A stretch of 64,000 nucleotides of DNA. It comes from Gracilibacillus halophilus YIM-C55.5. GTDB taxonomy: Bacteria > Bacillota > Bacilli > Bacillales > Amphibacillaceae. The notes beneath the pieces are model-generated. The model saw only the letters and a list, made by a program, of their open reading frames with translations. It did no database searches and was not told the DNA's origin. The stretch's first letter is position 1. Each line of letters begins with the position of its first letter. Both the position numbers and the translations under genes were made by a program. Positions 8,141-18,186 of the stretch are shown here, piece after piece. The DNA lies in the NCBI RefSeq assembly GCF_000359605.1, contig NZ_APML01000004.1, positions 1 through 64,000 on the forward strand, read 5' to 3'.

Positions 8141-10213
8141 CTAATTAATCAATGTGTTGGTATCCACAATTAAGGCTACTTGCCCATCTCCTAAAATTGT
8201 TGCTCCAGATATCGCAAATACATCACCTAAATAGTCGCCTAATGTTTTCAGTACAATTTCCTGCTGCCCAACAAATGTATCTACAACTAAACCAGCCATC
8301 TTATCGCCTTTTCGAATAATGACGATGGAATAATATTCTTCATCTGCTTGTTCTTCTGTTGGCACGTTAAATACTTTTCTTAACGAGACCAGTGGCACGA
8401 TCTTACCTCTAAAGTCAATCACTTCTTTATTATGAGCATTGAAAATTTCTGATTTACTAACAATGGCTGTCTCAATAATGGATGACAACGGCACGGCATA
8501 TTTCTCTTTTTCTACTTCAACGAGCAACACTGAAATAATTGATAATGTTAATGGTAACTGAATCGCAAATAGAGAACCGTTTCCTTCTTCAGAATGGATC
8601 GTAATCGAACCACCTAACGATTCGATCGTACTCTTTACGACATCAAGTCCAACCCCACGTCCAGAAACATCAGAAATTTGATCGGCCGTAGAAAAACCAG
8701 GTTCCATAATCAATTGATGGACTTGGTTATCCGTTAATGATTGGGCTTGTTCGTCTGTGATGACACCATTTTTAATCGCTTTGTTCGCTACTTTTTCACG
8801 GTTCACCCCAGCACCATCATCTGAGATTTCAATGAAAACATGATTTCCACTATGATACGCTTTTAATAAAAGGTTTCCTTGTTCAGATTTCCCTAATTCT
8901 TTCCGCTTTTCTGGTTCCTCTACACCATGGTCAAGCGCATTACGGATCAAGTGTACTAATGGATCACCTATTTCATCGATGACTGTTCGATCAAGCTCTG
9001 TTTCAGCGCCTTCAATTTCTAGATTGATTTGTTTTCCTAAATCTTTAGATAACTGACGAACCATACGTGGGAACCGATTAAACACTTGTTCGATAGGTAC
9101 CATTCGCATATTTAAAATAATATTTTGTAAATCACCTGAGATTCGTGTCATCCGTTCAACTGTCTCTTGTAATTCGTTATGGCGCAAATTAGCCGAGATT
9201 TGCTCAAGGCGTCCACGATCAATGACAAGTTCTTCAAATAAATTCATGAGCGCATCAAGACGGTCGATATTGACACGAATTGTTTTGCCTCCGACCTTCT
9301 GCTTTGGCTTTTCTGTCGATTGTTTCGTTTCGGGTTTTTGGTTTTCTTGTTGAGCAGATGCTTGTTCTTCTTCCGTATCTTTTGAAGAAGAAGGTTGTTC
9401 GTTAACTTCATCCGTTTGTTCTGCTTCGCTGTGTGCATCAAAAGGTTCGACGATCACATTTTCCACTTCTGAAACTTTATAAATTTTTTGTTGTACTGCT
9501 TCTGCTTCATCTTTAGTGACGAGTAGCACTTGGAACGTTTCTTCAAAATTTTCTTCTTCTAATTCTTGCACTTCTGGTTCAGATTTGATCACTTCGCCAA
9601 CTTGTTCCAACACTTCAAACACCATATACACACGTGCTGCTTTTAATAAACAATTGTCATTTAGTTTCACTTCCACACGATAATTGTTGTACCCATTCTC
9701 TTGGGATTGATCTAAAACTGCTAGTTCAAACTGATCGAGTGATGAAAACTGTCCTGTAGAAGTAGTTTCATTTTTGGTAGCTTCACTCCCAGCTTGTTTT
9801 TGATCACTTGATTGTTCGCTAGTTGTGGGCACTTCTCCATGTTTTTCAACGTGTTGCAGCTGATGAACCAATTCTTTTACATCGCTGGCACCATCACCAC
9901 CCTCAGCAATATCAAAAACCATACCTTCTAATTCATCTACTGCTTGAAAGATAATATCGATAATGTCTGAATTAATGACCAATTGATCATTTCTTGCGGC
10001 ATCTAACACGTTTTCCATTTTATGCGTTAAATCTGATAACTCTTGATATCCCATCGTCGCAGCCATACCTTTTAACGTATGAGCAGCACGAAAGATTTCT
10101 CCAATCGTATCTTTATCAGTTGGTGTGTTCTCTAGATCCATTAACTGATCATTTAACGATTGAATGTGTTCTTTACTCTCCTCAATAAAAACTTCCAGAT
10201 ATTCGTTTTCCAT
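8141..10213 (-). CDS. cheA: Chemotaxis histidine kinase CheA
   Basis: CheA autophosphorylates in response to receptors and passes phosphate to CheY and CheB. The 690-residue protein shows, in order, the HPt domain with FRAAHTLKGMAATMGY (phospho-His near residue 46), two P2-like response-regulator docking regions, an acidic Glu/Gln/Ser linker (residues 265-310), the dimerisation helices, the HATPase domain with LIRNALDHGVEEPEKR (N box), ISDDGAGVN (G1) and GRGVGLDVVKSTIESLGGS (G2), and a C-terminal CheW-like domain. ATG at 10213 has GAGGTGAT at good spacing and is preferred to a TTG two codons upstream. Confidence 0.97.
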   Translation of the reverse strand: MENEYLEVFIEESKEHIQSLNDQLMDLENTPTDKDTIGEIFRAAHTLKGMAATMGYQELSDLTHKMENVLDAARNDQLVINSDIIDIIFQAVDELEGMVFDIAEGGDGASDVKELVHQLQHVEKHGEVPTTSEQSSDQKQAGSEATKNETTSTGQFSSLDQFELAVLDQSQENGYNNYRVEVKLNDNCLLKAARVYMVFEVLEQVGEVIKSEPEVQELEEENFEETFQVLLVTKDEAEAVQQKIYKVSEVENVIVEPFDAHSEAEQTDEVNEQPSSSKDTEEEQASAQQENQKPETKQSTEKPKQKVGGKTIRVNIDRLDALMNLFEELVIDRGRLEQISANLRHNELQETVERMTRISGDLQNIILNMRMVPIEQVFNRFPRMVRQLSKDLGKQINLEIEGAETELDRTVIDEIGDPLVHLIRNALDHGVEEPEKRKELGKSEQGNLLLKAYHSGNHVFIEISDDGAGVNREKVANKAIKNGVITDEQAQSLTDNQVHQLIMEPGFSTADQISDVSGRGVGLDVVKSTIESLGGSITIHSEEGNGSLFAIQLPLTLSIISVLLVEVEKEKYAVPLSSIIETAIVSKSEIFNAHNKEVIDFRGKIVPLVSLRKVFNVPTEEQADEEYYSIVIIRKGDKMAGLVVDTFVGQQEIVLKTLGDYLGDVFAISGATILGDGQVALIVDTNTLIN

Positions 10214-10219
10214 CGACAA

Positions 10220-11280
10220 TCACCTCTTTGTTTGAATTTTTTGTGACAGTGCTTCCCCTATTTCTGGTAAATGCAATACATAATCGATGAATCCTGTCTT
10301 TTCAGCTGCTTGAGGCATGCCATACACCACACAACTTTGTTCAGATTGAGACATTGCGATCGTTCTTGGATGATGTTTCTTCAAATCTAATAATCCACTC
10401 GCTCCATCACTTCCCATACCTGTTAAAATGACGCTAATGGGATGACATTTTTTTAGCTGGGCTACCGATCGAAACAAGACATCAACTGAAGGCTCATGAC
10501 CATTGATCGGTTCTTTTTTCGTTACATGACAAATCAACTCAACCCCGTTCTGTGAAATCTCCATTTGCCTGCCACCCGGCGCAATATACGCCGTTCCTTT
10601 TTCGAGCTTTTCACCATTTTCTGCTTCCTTTACATGTATAGAAGACAATTTATTCAATCGGTCAGCTAATGATTTCGTAAAACCTGGTGGCATATGTTGA
10701 ACAATAGTAATAGGTGCTGGAAAAGACTTTGGAAGTGATGTTAACACTTGCTGCAAAGCACGTGGACCACCTGTTGATGCACCTATGGTTACAATCGGTG
10801 TATCACTTTGGATCGGTTTAGCTGACATAATCGATGAATGATGATTTTGAGACGATTCTTGCTTTGACAAAACCGAAATATTGGCTTGAGCTGCTTCTGC
10901 AACAGTTGATTGGATGACTGATTCAATCGTATGGATATCTAGTGAGATTGAACCAGAGGGTTTGGTGATAAAATCTACCGCACCATATTCCATCGCTTCT
11001 ACTGTCTTATCTGCCCCTTCCTTTGTTAAACTGGACAACATAACAACGGGGGTTGCTTTTCGCCCATGATCCGTTTCAAACACGTGATGCCATCCATAAT
11101 TGGCATTTCTACATCTAACGTGACTACATCAGGTTGTAAGGAATGCGTTTTTTCTAGTGCATCTCGTCCATTTTTAGCGGTATCAACGACTTCCAACATA
11201 TTTGAACGATTAATCATGTCAGAGATCATTTTCCTCATAAACGCAGAGTCATCAACGACTAGTACTTTATGTTTGTTCAT
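10220..11280 (-). CDS. cheB: Chemoreceptor methylesterase/deamidase CheB (frameshifted)
   Basis: CheB removes methyl groups from receptors and is activated by CheA. The N-terminal receiver domain has VVDDSAFMRKM and the phospho-acceptor in VTLDVEMPIMDG. The C-terminal esterase domain carries the triad: Ser in TIGASTGGPRAL, His in VQHMPPGF and Asp in LTGMGSDGASG. The reading frame breaks after about residue 73, at an A-run read from plus-strand TTTT 11057-11060. One extra A gives GEKATPVVMLSS and an intact protein of 353 residues, close to B. subtilis CheB. A single-base sequence deletion is more likely than gene loss, since both halves are well conserved. Confidence 0.92.
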
Positions 11281-11286
11281 AGATGT

Positions 11287-12141
11287 CTACCTTTCTTTCA
11301 TAAAATGTCTCAATTTTGCTAGAAAACCTGATTGTTGCTCTTTTTTTGGTTGATCACCGATATAATGATTGACCATTCGATTCATCGCCTTCGATACTGG
11401 TGCTTTTGGATTATGTATGATAAATGGTTCTTGATGAATAACTGCCTCCATTACAGCTTGATCATCTGGTATCCAGCCTAGGGATTGTATGTCATAATTC
11501 AAAAATTGTTTCACCGCTTGTTCCATTCTACTTTCCATTTCTTGAGCTTGTTTGCGACTTTGCACACGATTTAATAGAAGATAAAATGGTAACGGTTGCT
11601 GCAAAAGAATGTGCTTCACCATGGCATAAGCATCTGTTAATGAAGTAGGCTCTGGCGTTGTCACCAACACACATTCATCGACTGCTAAAATAAAATGAAT
11701 TGAATCCCTCGTCACACCTGCACCCATATCGAAAATAATGTAATCATAGTCATAGAACACTTCTTGTAATTGATCCAGAAAGAAGTCTAAACGATCCTGA
11801 TTTAAGTAAAATATTTGATTTTGCCCCGTTCCGCCAGAAATATAGGATAAAGAATATGGTCCTGATTCTATAATACCATATATCGACAAATTTTTCTCTA
11901 ACATTGTGACAATTGATTGATTTTGTGTCACACCTAATAAAACGTCAATATTACCCATGCCAACGTCTAAATCAAAAAGCAGGACTTTCTTACCTTTTTT
12001 CGCTAACGAGAGTGAGAAGTTTAACGCAATATTTGATTTTCCTACTCCTCCTTTGCCGCTAACGACCGCTAAAGTTTTCGCTTGTTGGTATCCTTGCAAC
12101 TTCTTCATTTTCTGTCTTAAATTCGCTGCCTGGTCGCCCAT
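11287..12141 (-). CDS. flhG: Flagellum number/site MinD-like ATPase FlhG (YlxH)
   Basis: FlhG works with FlhF to set flagellar number and position and, in B. subtilis, affects assembly of the FliM-FliY C-ring. The 284-residue protein is a ParA/MinD ATPase: deviant Walker A VVSGKGGVGKSNIALN near residues 26-41, FDLDVGMGNIDVLLG as switch I, and YIIFDMGAGVTRDS as Walker B. The N-terminus DQAANLRQKMKKLQ matches the FlhF-activating DQAxxLR motif of FlhG. The C-terminal amphipathic helix FLAKLRHFMKER probably binds membrane. It begins three bases after the flhF stop. Confidence 0.95.
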   Translation of the reverse strand: MGDQAANLRQKMKKLQGYQQAKTLAVVSGKGGVGKSNIALNFSLSLAKKGKKVLLFDLDVGMGNIDVLLGVTQNQSIVTMLEKNLSIYGIIESGPYSLSYISGGTGQNQIFYLNQDRLDFFLDQLQEVFYDYDYIIFDMGAGVTRDSIHFILAVDECVLVTTPEPTSLTDAYAMVKHILLQQPLPFYLLLNRVQSRKQAQEMESRMEQAVKQFLNYDIQSLGWIPDDQAVMEAVIHQEPFIIHNPKAPVSKAMNRMVNHYIGDQPKKEQQSGFLAKLRHFMKER

Positions 12142-12143
12142 GA

Positions 12144-13265
12144 CTAATCACCTACTATCATTTCTACGGTGTGATCTATCGTAGCTTCTTCTATATCATC
12201 AGGGACATCTTGCCCGTTAGTTAAATAGGCAATACCAATACCATACGTTAAACAAAGATTCGCAAGGGCACCAAATGTAGAGGTTTCATCTTTTTTGGTA
12301 AAAATAATTTGTTTTAGAGGTACATTATCGAATTGCTGATAGATCTCTTCTAAATCTTGTGCTCTTGTTGTTAATGATAGGACTAAATATGTATCAACAT
12401 CATGCGCTAAATCCATCTGTTGTGATAATTCCTCAACATATTTTTTATCTTTAAAATTACGACCAGCTGTATCGACAAGGACAATATCATAGTTTTGAAA
12501 TTTTTGACGAGCTTTTTGATAATCGTTCAAATCATAAGCAATTTCAAGTGGGACATCTAAAATTTTCGAATACGTTTTTAATTGCTCTATGGCAGCTATA
12601 CGATAGGTATCGGTCGTAATAAAAGCCACACTTTTCTTTTCATGTAACGAACAATAGGCTGCTAATTTTGCGATGGTTGTTGTTTTGCCTACACCTGTAG
12701 GTCCAACAAAATGTACAAACTGTTGTTCAAATAAGGAACCACCAAATGTCCCTGATTGACGCATTTCTTTTTTGAATTGATGTTTCACCGATTGCCATAG
12801 CTCTTCAGTATCTACTTGAATCGGATCATCAAATGAATTCGTGCTTTGAACCCCTTGAATCACACGGTCGATCACTTCAGGATGTACTTCTTTTTCAATC
12901 AAATGATCATAAATCAGTTGAAATGGGTATTCATACTTTTGTTGTTGTGCGGTATTTTGTTGTATCCAACGCTTCATATCTTTAATTTCTTTTAGAACCG
13001 CTTCTTGATCTTGGTTCGAAGTTGCATCGAATGATGACCGTTGTCGCTCCGCAGCTTTCGGTTGTTCTTCTCGAACCGGTGCTACTTTGTTTGCTGCGGG
13101 ATCGATCGCCGCTAGCACTTCAATTTTTCGTTGCTTAAATAGGCCTAAAAAGCCACCATCTTGTATTTCCTTTGAATTGAGAATAACAGCGTCATTCCCT
13201 AATTCCTTTCGAACGACTTGCATCACTTCTGGCATATTTTTGCCTTTAAACTTTTTTACTTTCAT
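12144..13265 (-). CDS. flhF: Flagellar placement GTPase FlhF
   Basis: FlhF is the third SRP-type GTPase, related to Ffh and FtsY, and marks where flagella form. The 373-residue protein has a variable basic N-terminal B domain (MKVKKFKGKNMPEVMQVVRKE), a Gln/Arg-rich linker, an N domain, and the G domain with [18 protein letters not shown] (P-loop near residue 190), VLVDTAGRNFKD (G3) and FTKKDETSTFG (G4). Its ATG overlaps the flhA stop as ATGA, so coupling is tight. Confidence 0.95.
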   Translation of the reverse strand: MKVKKFKGKNMPEVMQVVRKELGNDAVILNSKEIQDGGFLGLFKQRKIEVLAAIDPAANKVAPVREEQPKAAERQRSSFDATSNQDQEAVLKEIKDMKRWIQQNTAQQQKYEYPFQLIYDHLIEKEVHPEVIDRVIQGVQSTNSFDDPIQVDTEELWQSVKHQFKKEMRQSGTFGGSLFEQQFVHFVGPTGVGKTTTIAKLAAYCSLHEKKSVAFITTDTYRIAAIEQLKTYSKILDVPLEIAYDLNDYQKARQKFQNYDIVLVDTAGRNFKDKKYVEELSQQMDLAHDVDTYLVLSLTTRAQDLEEIYQQFDNVPLKQIIFTKKDETSTFGALANLCLTYGIGIAYLTNGQDVPDDIEEATIDHTVEMIVGD

Positions 13266-15295
13266 GATACGTTCACCACCCCGATGCTTTGGATTTCCAC
13301 TGTTGGTTCAATTTCGTTATATGATAACACAACGACTTGCGGGAAGTAACGATCCAATAATTGTCTGATATACATTCGTATTGTCGGTGAACATAATAAA
13401 ATCGGTTGTTCTTCTTGTAGAGACATGTTTTCTACGTTTTCTGATACCGATTGGATGATTCGTTGTTGATTATCTGGATCCATCGCTAAATAACTACCAT
13501 ATTCCGTCTGTTGGACATGTTCAGCCACAAGTTTTTCAACGTCGCCTGATATCGTCACGACTTTGAGTTGATCTTTATTTTGCATAAGGTCATTCGTAAT
13601 TTGAGAAGATAATGATTGACGAACATATTCTGTGAGTAAATCTGTATCTGTTGTCATTTTGGCAAAGTCGGCTAATGTTTCAAAAATAACAGGTAAATTT
13701 TTGATTGATACTTTTTCACGCAATAATTTCGCCAATACTTTCTGTACATCTCCAACAGCTAATGGTTCTGGTGTCACTTCTTCGACTAAAATAGGATAGT
13801 TTTCCTTTAGGTGGTCGATCAATTGTTGCGTTTCTTGTCTTCCAAGTAGTTCGTGCGCATGTTGTTTAATGATTTCGGTAATATGTGTCGAAACAACTGA
13901 TGGTGGGTCGACAACAGTATAGCCTGACATTTCAGCGTCATCTTTTGCTTCTTCTGTAATCCATTTGGCTGGCAATCCAAACGCAGGTTCAGTCGTATGT
14001 ACCCCATCTAAATCATCTTCTTCAATACCAGGACTCATCGCCAAATAATGATCTAATAACAATTCACCTTGAGCGACCTGGTTTCCTTTTACTTTTAAAC
14101 GATATTCATTTGGATTGAGTTGAATATTATCTCGAATTCGTACAACCGGTATAACGACACCTAATTCAATGGCAAGTTGTCGACGAATCATAACAATCCG
14201 GTCTAATAAATCGCCCCCCTGATTGGAATCGGCTAGCGGAATTAAACCATAACCAAATTCAAACTCTATCGGGTCCATATTAATGAGACCAACCACATTC
14301 TCTGGTGCTTTCATATCTTCTGATTCTGATTCGTCCACTGCTTCTTCCGTAGGTTCTTCTTCAACGGTATTTCGTCTAGATAAGAAAAAGCCAGAACCGA
14401 TCAAAATAAGAGCAATGATTGTCGTTAGTATTGGATTAATCGGGGTGAAACCGAGAAAGAAAACTGTACCACCGGCAACATACAACAGTGTCGGATAGCG
14501 TAATAATTGTTTGCTTACATCAGCGCTTAAATTGCCTTCAGAAGCGACTCTTGTCACAACAATCCCTGTAGCAGTTGATATAAGTAAAGCTGGAATTTGA
14601 CTGACCAAACCATCTCCGACTGTTAAACGCATATATGTATTCATTGCTTCGGTAAAGCCCATTCCCCCTTGCGCCATACCGATGATTAAACCAAAAATAA
14701 TATTAATCAGTACAATGACAATACCTGCAATGGCATCCCCTTTTACGAATTTACTTGCACCATCCATCGCACCATAAAAATCGGCTTCATCTTCAATCTT
14801 TTCTCTTCGTTCTTTGGCTTGTTGTTCATTAATCATACCCGCATTTAAATCGGCATCGATACTCATCTGTTTCCCTGGCATCGCATCAAGCGTAAAACGT
14901 GCAGATACTTCAGACACACGTTCACTCCCCTTGGTAATCACTAAAAACTGAATAATAACTAAAATAGCAAAAACAACAAAACCAACGAGTGGATTATCAC
15001 CGATTACGAAAGTACCGAATGTTTGAACAACGCCACCAGCATCAGCTTCTGCTAAAATTGAACGTGTCGTTGATACATTCAATCCAAGTCGGAATAATGT
15101 CAATAAAAGTAACAAAGATGGAAAGACAGAAAATTGCAAAGCTTCCGTTGTATTCATGGAAACTAAAATTACAATTAACGCTAGAGATATATTTGTTAAG
15201 ATGAGTATACTTAACAGCCACCCCGGTAACGGAATGACTAACATGACGATTATAGATATAACACCTAGCAATACGGAAAAATCTCTAGCTCTCAT
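13262..15295 (-). CDS. flhA: Flagellar type III export gate protein FlhA
   Basis: FlhA forms the nonameric export ring that takes proton motive force and docks chaperone-substrate complexes. The 677-residue length is normal. The N-terminal half has about eight membrane segments in residues 5-310, with the conserved cytoplasmic FHIPEP-type signature region between them (GSERVSEVSARFTLDAMPGK and DADLNAGMINEQQAKERR). The second half is the cytoplasmic domain that includes GDLLDRIVMIRRQLA and VVDPPSVVSTHITEI. It follows flhB by 52 bases and overlaps flhF. Confidence 0.96.
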   Translation of the reverse strand: MRARDFSVLLGVISIIVMLVIPLPGWLLSILILTNISLALIVILVSMNTTEALQFSVFPSLLLLLTLFRLGLNVSTTRSILAEADAGGVVQTFGTFVIGDNPLVGFVVFAILVIIQFLVITKGSERVSEVSARFTLDAMPGKQMSIDADLNAGMINEQQAKERREKIEDEADFYGAMDGASKFVKGDAIAGIVIVLINIIFGLIIGMAQGGMGFTEAMNTYMRLTVGDGLVSQIPALLISTATGIVVTRVASEGNLSADVSKQLLRYPTLLYVAGGTVFFLGFTPINPILTTIIALILIGSGFFLSRRNTVEEEPTEEAVDESESEDMKAPENVVGLINMDPIEFEFGYGLIPLADSNQGGDLLDRIVMIRRQLAIELGVVIPVVRIRDNIQLNPNEYRLKVKGNQVAQGELLLDHYLAMSPGIEEDDLDGVHTTEPAFGLPAKWITEEAKDDAEMSGYTVVDPPSVVSTHITEIIKQHAHELLGRQETQQLIDHLKENYPILVEEVTPEPLAVGDVQKVLAKLLREKVSIKNLPVIFETLADFAKMTTDTDLLTEYVRQSLSSQITNDLMQNKDQLKVVTISGDVEKLVAEHVQQTEYGSYLAMDPDNQQRIIQSVSENVENMSLQEEQPILLCSPTIRMYIRQLLDRYFPQVVVLSYNEIEPTVEIQSIGVVNVS

Positions 15296-15347
15296 TTCTT
15301 ACAACTCCTTTAATACGTAACAAACCCTTGATGTGTATCATTGGCAT

Positions 15348-16427
15348 TTACACCTTTTTCTGCAAACGATAAACGTAAGCCAGTATTTCAGCAACCGCTT
15401 GATAAAATTCTTCACTAATGGCTTCACCAATCTCTACTTGATCATATAATGCTCTTGCTAAAGGGCGATCTTCCACCATGATCACTTGATAATTTTTTGC
15501 CACATCTTTAATTCGGACAGCGACATAATCTACACCTTTTGCAACAACATAAGGCGCCTCTGCCTGCGCCTCATCATATTTAATCGCAATCGCATAATGC
15601 GTTGGATTGGTAATGATGACGTCAGCTTCAGGAACTTCACTCATCATTCGTTGTGTCGCCATTTGTCTTTGCCGATCTTTCATTTTGGACTTAATTTGTG
15701 GGTCACCTTCAATGTTTTTATGTTCATCTTTTACATCATTTTTGGACATACGATTTTGCTTTTCAAAATCATACCGCTGATATGTATAATCGATAACAGA
15801 AATAATCAATAAAGCAATCGAAGCAGCAAATCCCATTTGCATCGTCATATCACTAAAAAATGCCAGCGATCCATCAATACCTTTGGTCGTTAAATCTAAC
15901 ATTTCTCCTCGATTCATCCATATAATGGCGAATGTGATCGCTCCTGTTAAAGAAATTTTTAGTAATGATTTCACCATTTCGACTAATGCTCTTGCTGAGA
16001 AGATTCGTTTCGCACCTTGTAGTGGATCAATCTTATTCAACTTCGGTTTTAGTGGATCACCTGAGAATAAAAAACCGAATTGTAATAGATTCGAACCGAT
16101 ACCCGCGACAATAGCAACAGCCATAATGGGAGAAATTGCTTTAGCGATTTGCCATGTATAATCAAAGAACATGTCATAAATATTTTGATTCGTTACGGGC
16201 TGATGAATATATTCGGTGAACGATTTACTATAAATAGACGTTAATGTATAACGTAAATATTCACCAATTACTAATAACATAACGAAAACAAAAAATAGTA
16301 AAATTGCTGTATTTACATCCTGACTTTTCGTTACTTGTCCTTTTTTACGTACATCTTGACGCTTTTTCGGGGTTGCTTTTTCTGTTTTTTCTCCAGCGAA
16401 AAATTGCAAATCAACTTGTAATCGCAA
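15348..16427 (-). CDS. flhB: Flagellar export switch protein FlhB
   Basis: FlhB is a gate component whose self-cleavage switches export from rod-hook to filament substrates. The 359-residue protein begins with LQFFAGEKTEKATPKKRQDVRKKGQ, the usual basic start, followed by four membrane segments (about residues 35-55, 90-115, 145-165, 185-205). The autocleavage motif NPTH lies in ADVIITNPTHYAIAIKY near residue 272. Translation starts at TTG, three bases after the fliR stop, with GGAGGTG seven bases before it. The C-terminal domain after NPTH closely resembles the separate YlqH protein at 42072-42377. Confidence 0.96.
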   Translation of the reverse strand: MRLQVDLQFFAGEKTEKATPKKRQDVRKKGQVTKSQDVNTAILLFFVFVMLLVIGEYLRYTLTSIYSKSFTEYIHQPVTNQNIYDMFFDYTWQIAKAISPIMAVAIVAGIGSNLLQFGFLFSGDPLKPKLNKIDPLQGAKRIFSARALVEMVKSLLKISLTGAITFAIIWMNRGEMLDLTTKGIDGSLAFFSDMTMQMGFAASIALLIISVIDYTYQRYDFEKQNRMSKNDVKDEHKNIEGDPQIKSKMKDRQRQMATQRMMSEVPEADVIITNPTHYAIAIKYDEAQAEAPYVVAKGVDYVAVRIKDVAKNYQVIMVEDRPLARALYDQVEIGEAISEEFYQAVAEILAYVYRLQKKV

Positions 16428-16429
16428 CG

Positions 16430-17200
16430 TTAAGCACCTCCGAAAATACGTATTAATTCTTGCATCGTTTCAAGTGTAAAATGAAACAATTGCTTCACTG
16501 CCATAATATAAAAGGCAATAAACATAAATAAGACAACAAAAGTAACAAAAATCTTTAATGGTAAACCGACAACAAACACATTTAATTGTGGTACCGTACG
16601 AGCGATAATCCCTAAAGCGACGTCGACTAAGAACAGACATCCAACGATCGGGATAGCTAGCTGAAAGGCCATCATAAACATTTCACTGAAAGTAACAATA
16701 ATGAATTCCACGTTTTCTAAATGAATCAATTCATCTAATGGTAATTCTTGAAAACTAAAAAACAACCCATTAATGAATAAATGATGTCCATCCACACTTA
16801 AAATAAATAACATCGCAATCGTATAAAAGTACTGTCCAATTAACGGACTCTGTGCCCCCGTCTGTGGATCGACTACGTTGGCTATAGCAAATCCCATTTG
16901 AAAATCTATAAATCCTCCAGCAATTTGGATGGCGGTTAAAATAATGTAAGCGATCAGTCCTAATAGTAATCCGATGACGACTTCTTTCATTATTAGAATG
17001 ACAAATTCACCATTCAATCCTACTGTCGGTGTTTCGATGGAATAAAAGGTAATCCATGCTAAGAAAAATGCAATCCCTATTTTTAATTGATTGGGCATAC
17101 TGCGATAGGAAAATATCGGAACCGTAGCAAAAAAAGATATTACTCTCGCAAGAATCAGAATAAATGCAGGGAAACTATTTATATTGATCCAATCGATCAT
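16430..17200 (-). CDS. fliR: Flagellar export gate protein FliR
   Basis: FliR is part of the FliPQR core of the type III export channel. The 256-residue protein is strongly hydrophobic throughout, with about six membrane segments. It has the conserved run FIDFQMGFAIANVVDPQTGAQ near residues 93-113 and ARTVPQLNVFVVGLPLKI near residues 190-207. It follows fliQ by ten bases, and its stop is three bases before the flhB start. Confidence 0.95.
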   Translation of the reverse strand: MIDWININSFPAFILILARVISFFATVPIFSYRSMPNQLKIGIAFFLAWITFYSIETPTVGLNGEFVILIMKEVVIGLLLGLIAYIILTAIQIAGGFIDFQMGFAIANVVDPQTGAQSPLIGQYFYTIAMLFILSVDGHHLFINGLFFSFQELPLDELIHLENVEFIIVTFSEMFMMAFQLAIPIVGCLFLVDVALGIIARTVPQLNVFVVGLPLKIFVTFVVLFMFIAFYIMAVKQLFHFTLETMQELIRIFGGA

Positions 17201-17210
17201 AGGCTATCGC

Positions 17211-17474
17211 TCAAAACCGGTTAATATTTTGAAATACATTATTAGCAAACTCGACCATAGTCGTTAACATCCATGGTCCTAATACAGCAATCCCGATTAA
17301 TACTGCTACGATTTTGGGAATAAATGCTAATGTCTGTTCTTGAATTTGTGTCGTTGCCTGAAAAATACTCACAAGCAAACCAACCGCTAGTGCCAGAATT
17401 AATACAGGTCCGACAACAAGTAATATCGTATAAATTCCTTGTTCTGCTAATGAAACAACAAATTCCCCACTCAA
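17211..17474 (-). CDS. fliQ: Flagellar export gate protein FliQ
   Basis: FliQ is the four-copy small hairpin subunit of the export channel. The 87-residue protein has two membrane helices (about residues 15-36 and 50-75) with the family motif LLVSIFQATTQIQEQTL between them. Length and position between fliP and fliR are standard. Confidence 0.95.
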   Translation of the reverse strand: MSGEFVVSLAEQGIYTILLVVGPVLILALAVGLLVSIFQATTQIQEQTLAFIPKIVAVLIGIAVLGPWMLTTMVEFANNVFQNINRF

Positions 17475-17502
17475 CTGATTGGCTCCTTTCTACTACTTCA
17501 AG

Positions 17503-18186
17503 TCAGATCGGGAAAAACCCATCTAATAAAGAATGTGTAATTAAATACCAGCCATCGACTAACACAAACAACAAGATTTTAAACGGTAACGAAATCATCA
17601 CCGGTGGTAACATCATCATACCCATGGACATTAAAACACTAGCAACAGCCATATCAATCACTAAAAACGGAACAAAGATCATAAAGCCCATCTGAAAAGC
17701 TGTTTTTAACTCACTAATAGCAAAAGCTGGTACGAGCGTTGTTAACGGAATCTCTTCCACCGTTTCTGGTTGTTCGATTTCCGCATAATTCATAAATAAC
17801 GCTAAATCTTTTTGCCTAGTATGCTCAGACATAAATTCCTTTAGTGGTGTACTCGCATTTGTATAGGCTTCATCAAGTGAAATTTCTTCATTAAATAACG
17901 GTTGTAATGCCTCTTCGTTAATCTGACTGAACGTCGGCGCCATGACAAAGAATGTCATAAACAGGGCGAGTCCAATCAACACTTGGTTCGGTGGCATTTG
18001 TTGCGTTGCTAGCGACGTTCGAACAAAGGAAAGAACAATCAAAATTCTTGTAAAACATGTCATCAAAATGAGAATACTAGGAGCTAACGATAAAACAGTA
18101 AGCAACAATAATAGCCGTACCGATGTCGATACGTTCTCTGGATTTGCCCCAGAAAATACGTCTACTAAATCAGGCATTGCGATCAT
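17503..18186 (-). CDS. fliP: Flagellar export gate protein FliP
   Basis: FliP forms the five-subunit base of the export channel. The 227-residue protein has an N-terminal hydrophobic segment after a short periplasmic-type start, the signature SLAPSILILMTCFTRI and FVRTSLATQQMPPNQVLIGLALF, an extracytoplasmic loop with Glu-rich sequence, and the C-terminal FIPFLVIDMAVASVLMSMGMMMLPP-like pair of helices (here FVPFLVIDMAV). It overlaps the fliO 3' end by 17 bases. A second ATG three codons in could be the true start. Confidence 0.95.
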   Translation of the reverse strand: MIAMPDLVDVFSGANPENVSTSVRLLLLLTVLSLAPSILILMTCFTRILIVLSFVRTSLATQQMPPNQVLIGLALFMTFFVMAPTFSQINEEALQPLFNEEISLDEAYTNASTPLKEFMSEHTRQKDLALFMNYAEIEQPETVEEIPLTTLVPAFAISELKTAFQMGFMIFVPFLVIDMAVASVLMSMGMMMLPPVMISLPFKILLFVLVDGWYLITHSLLDGFFPI

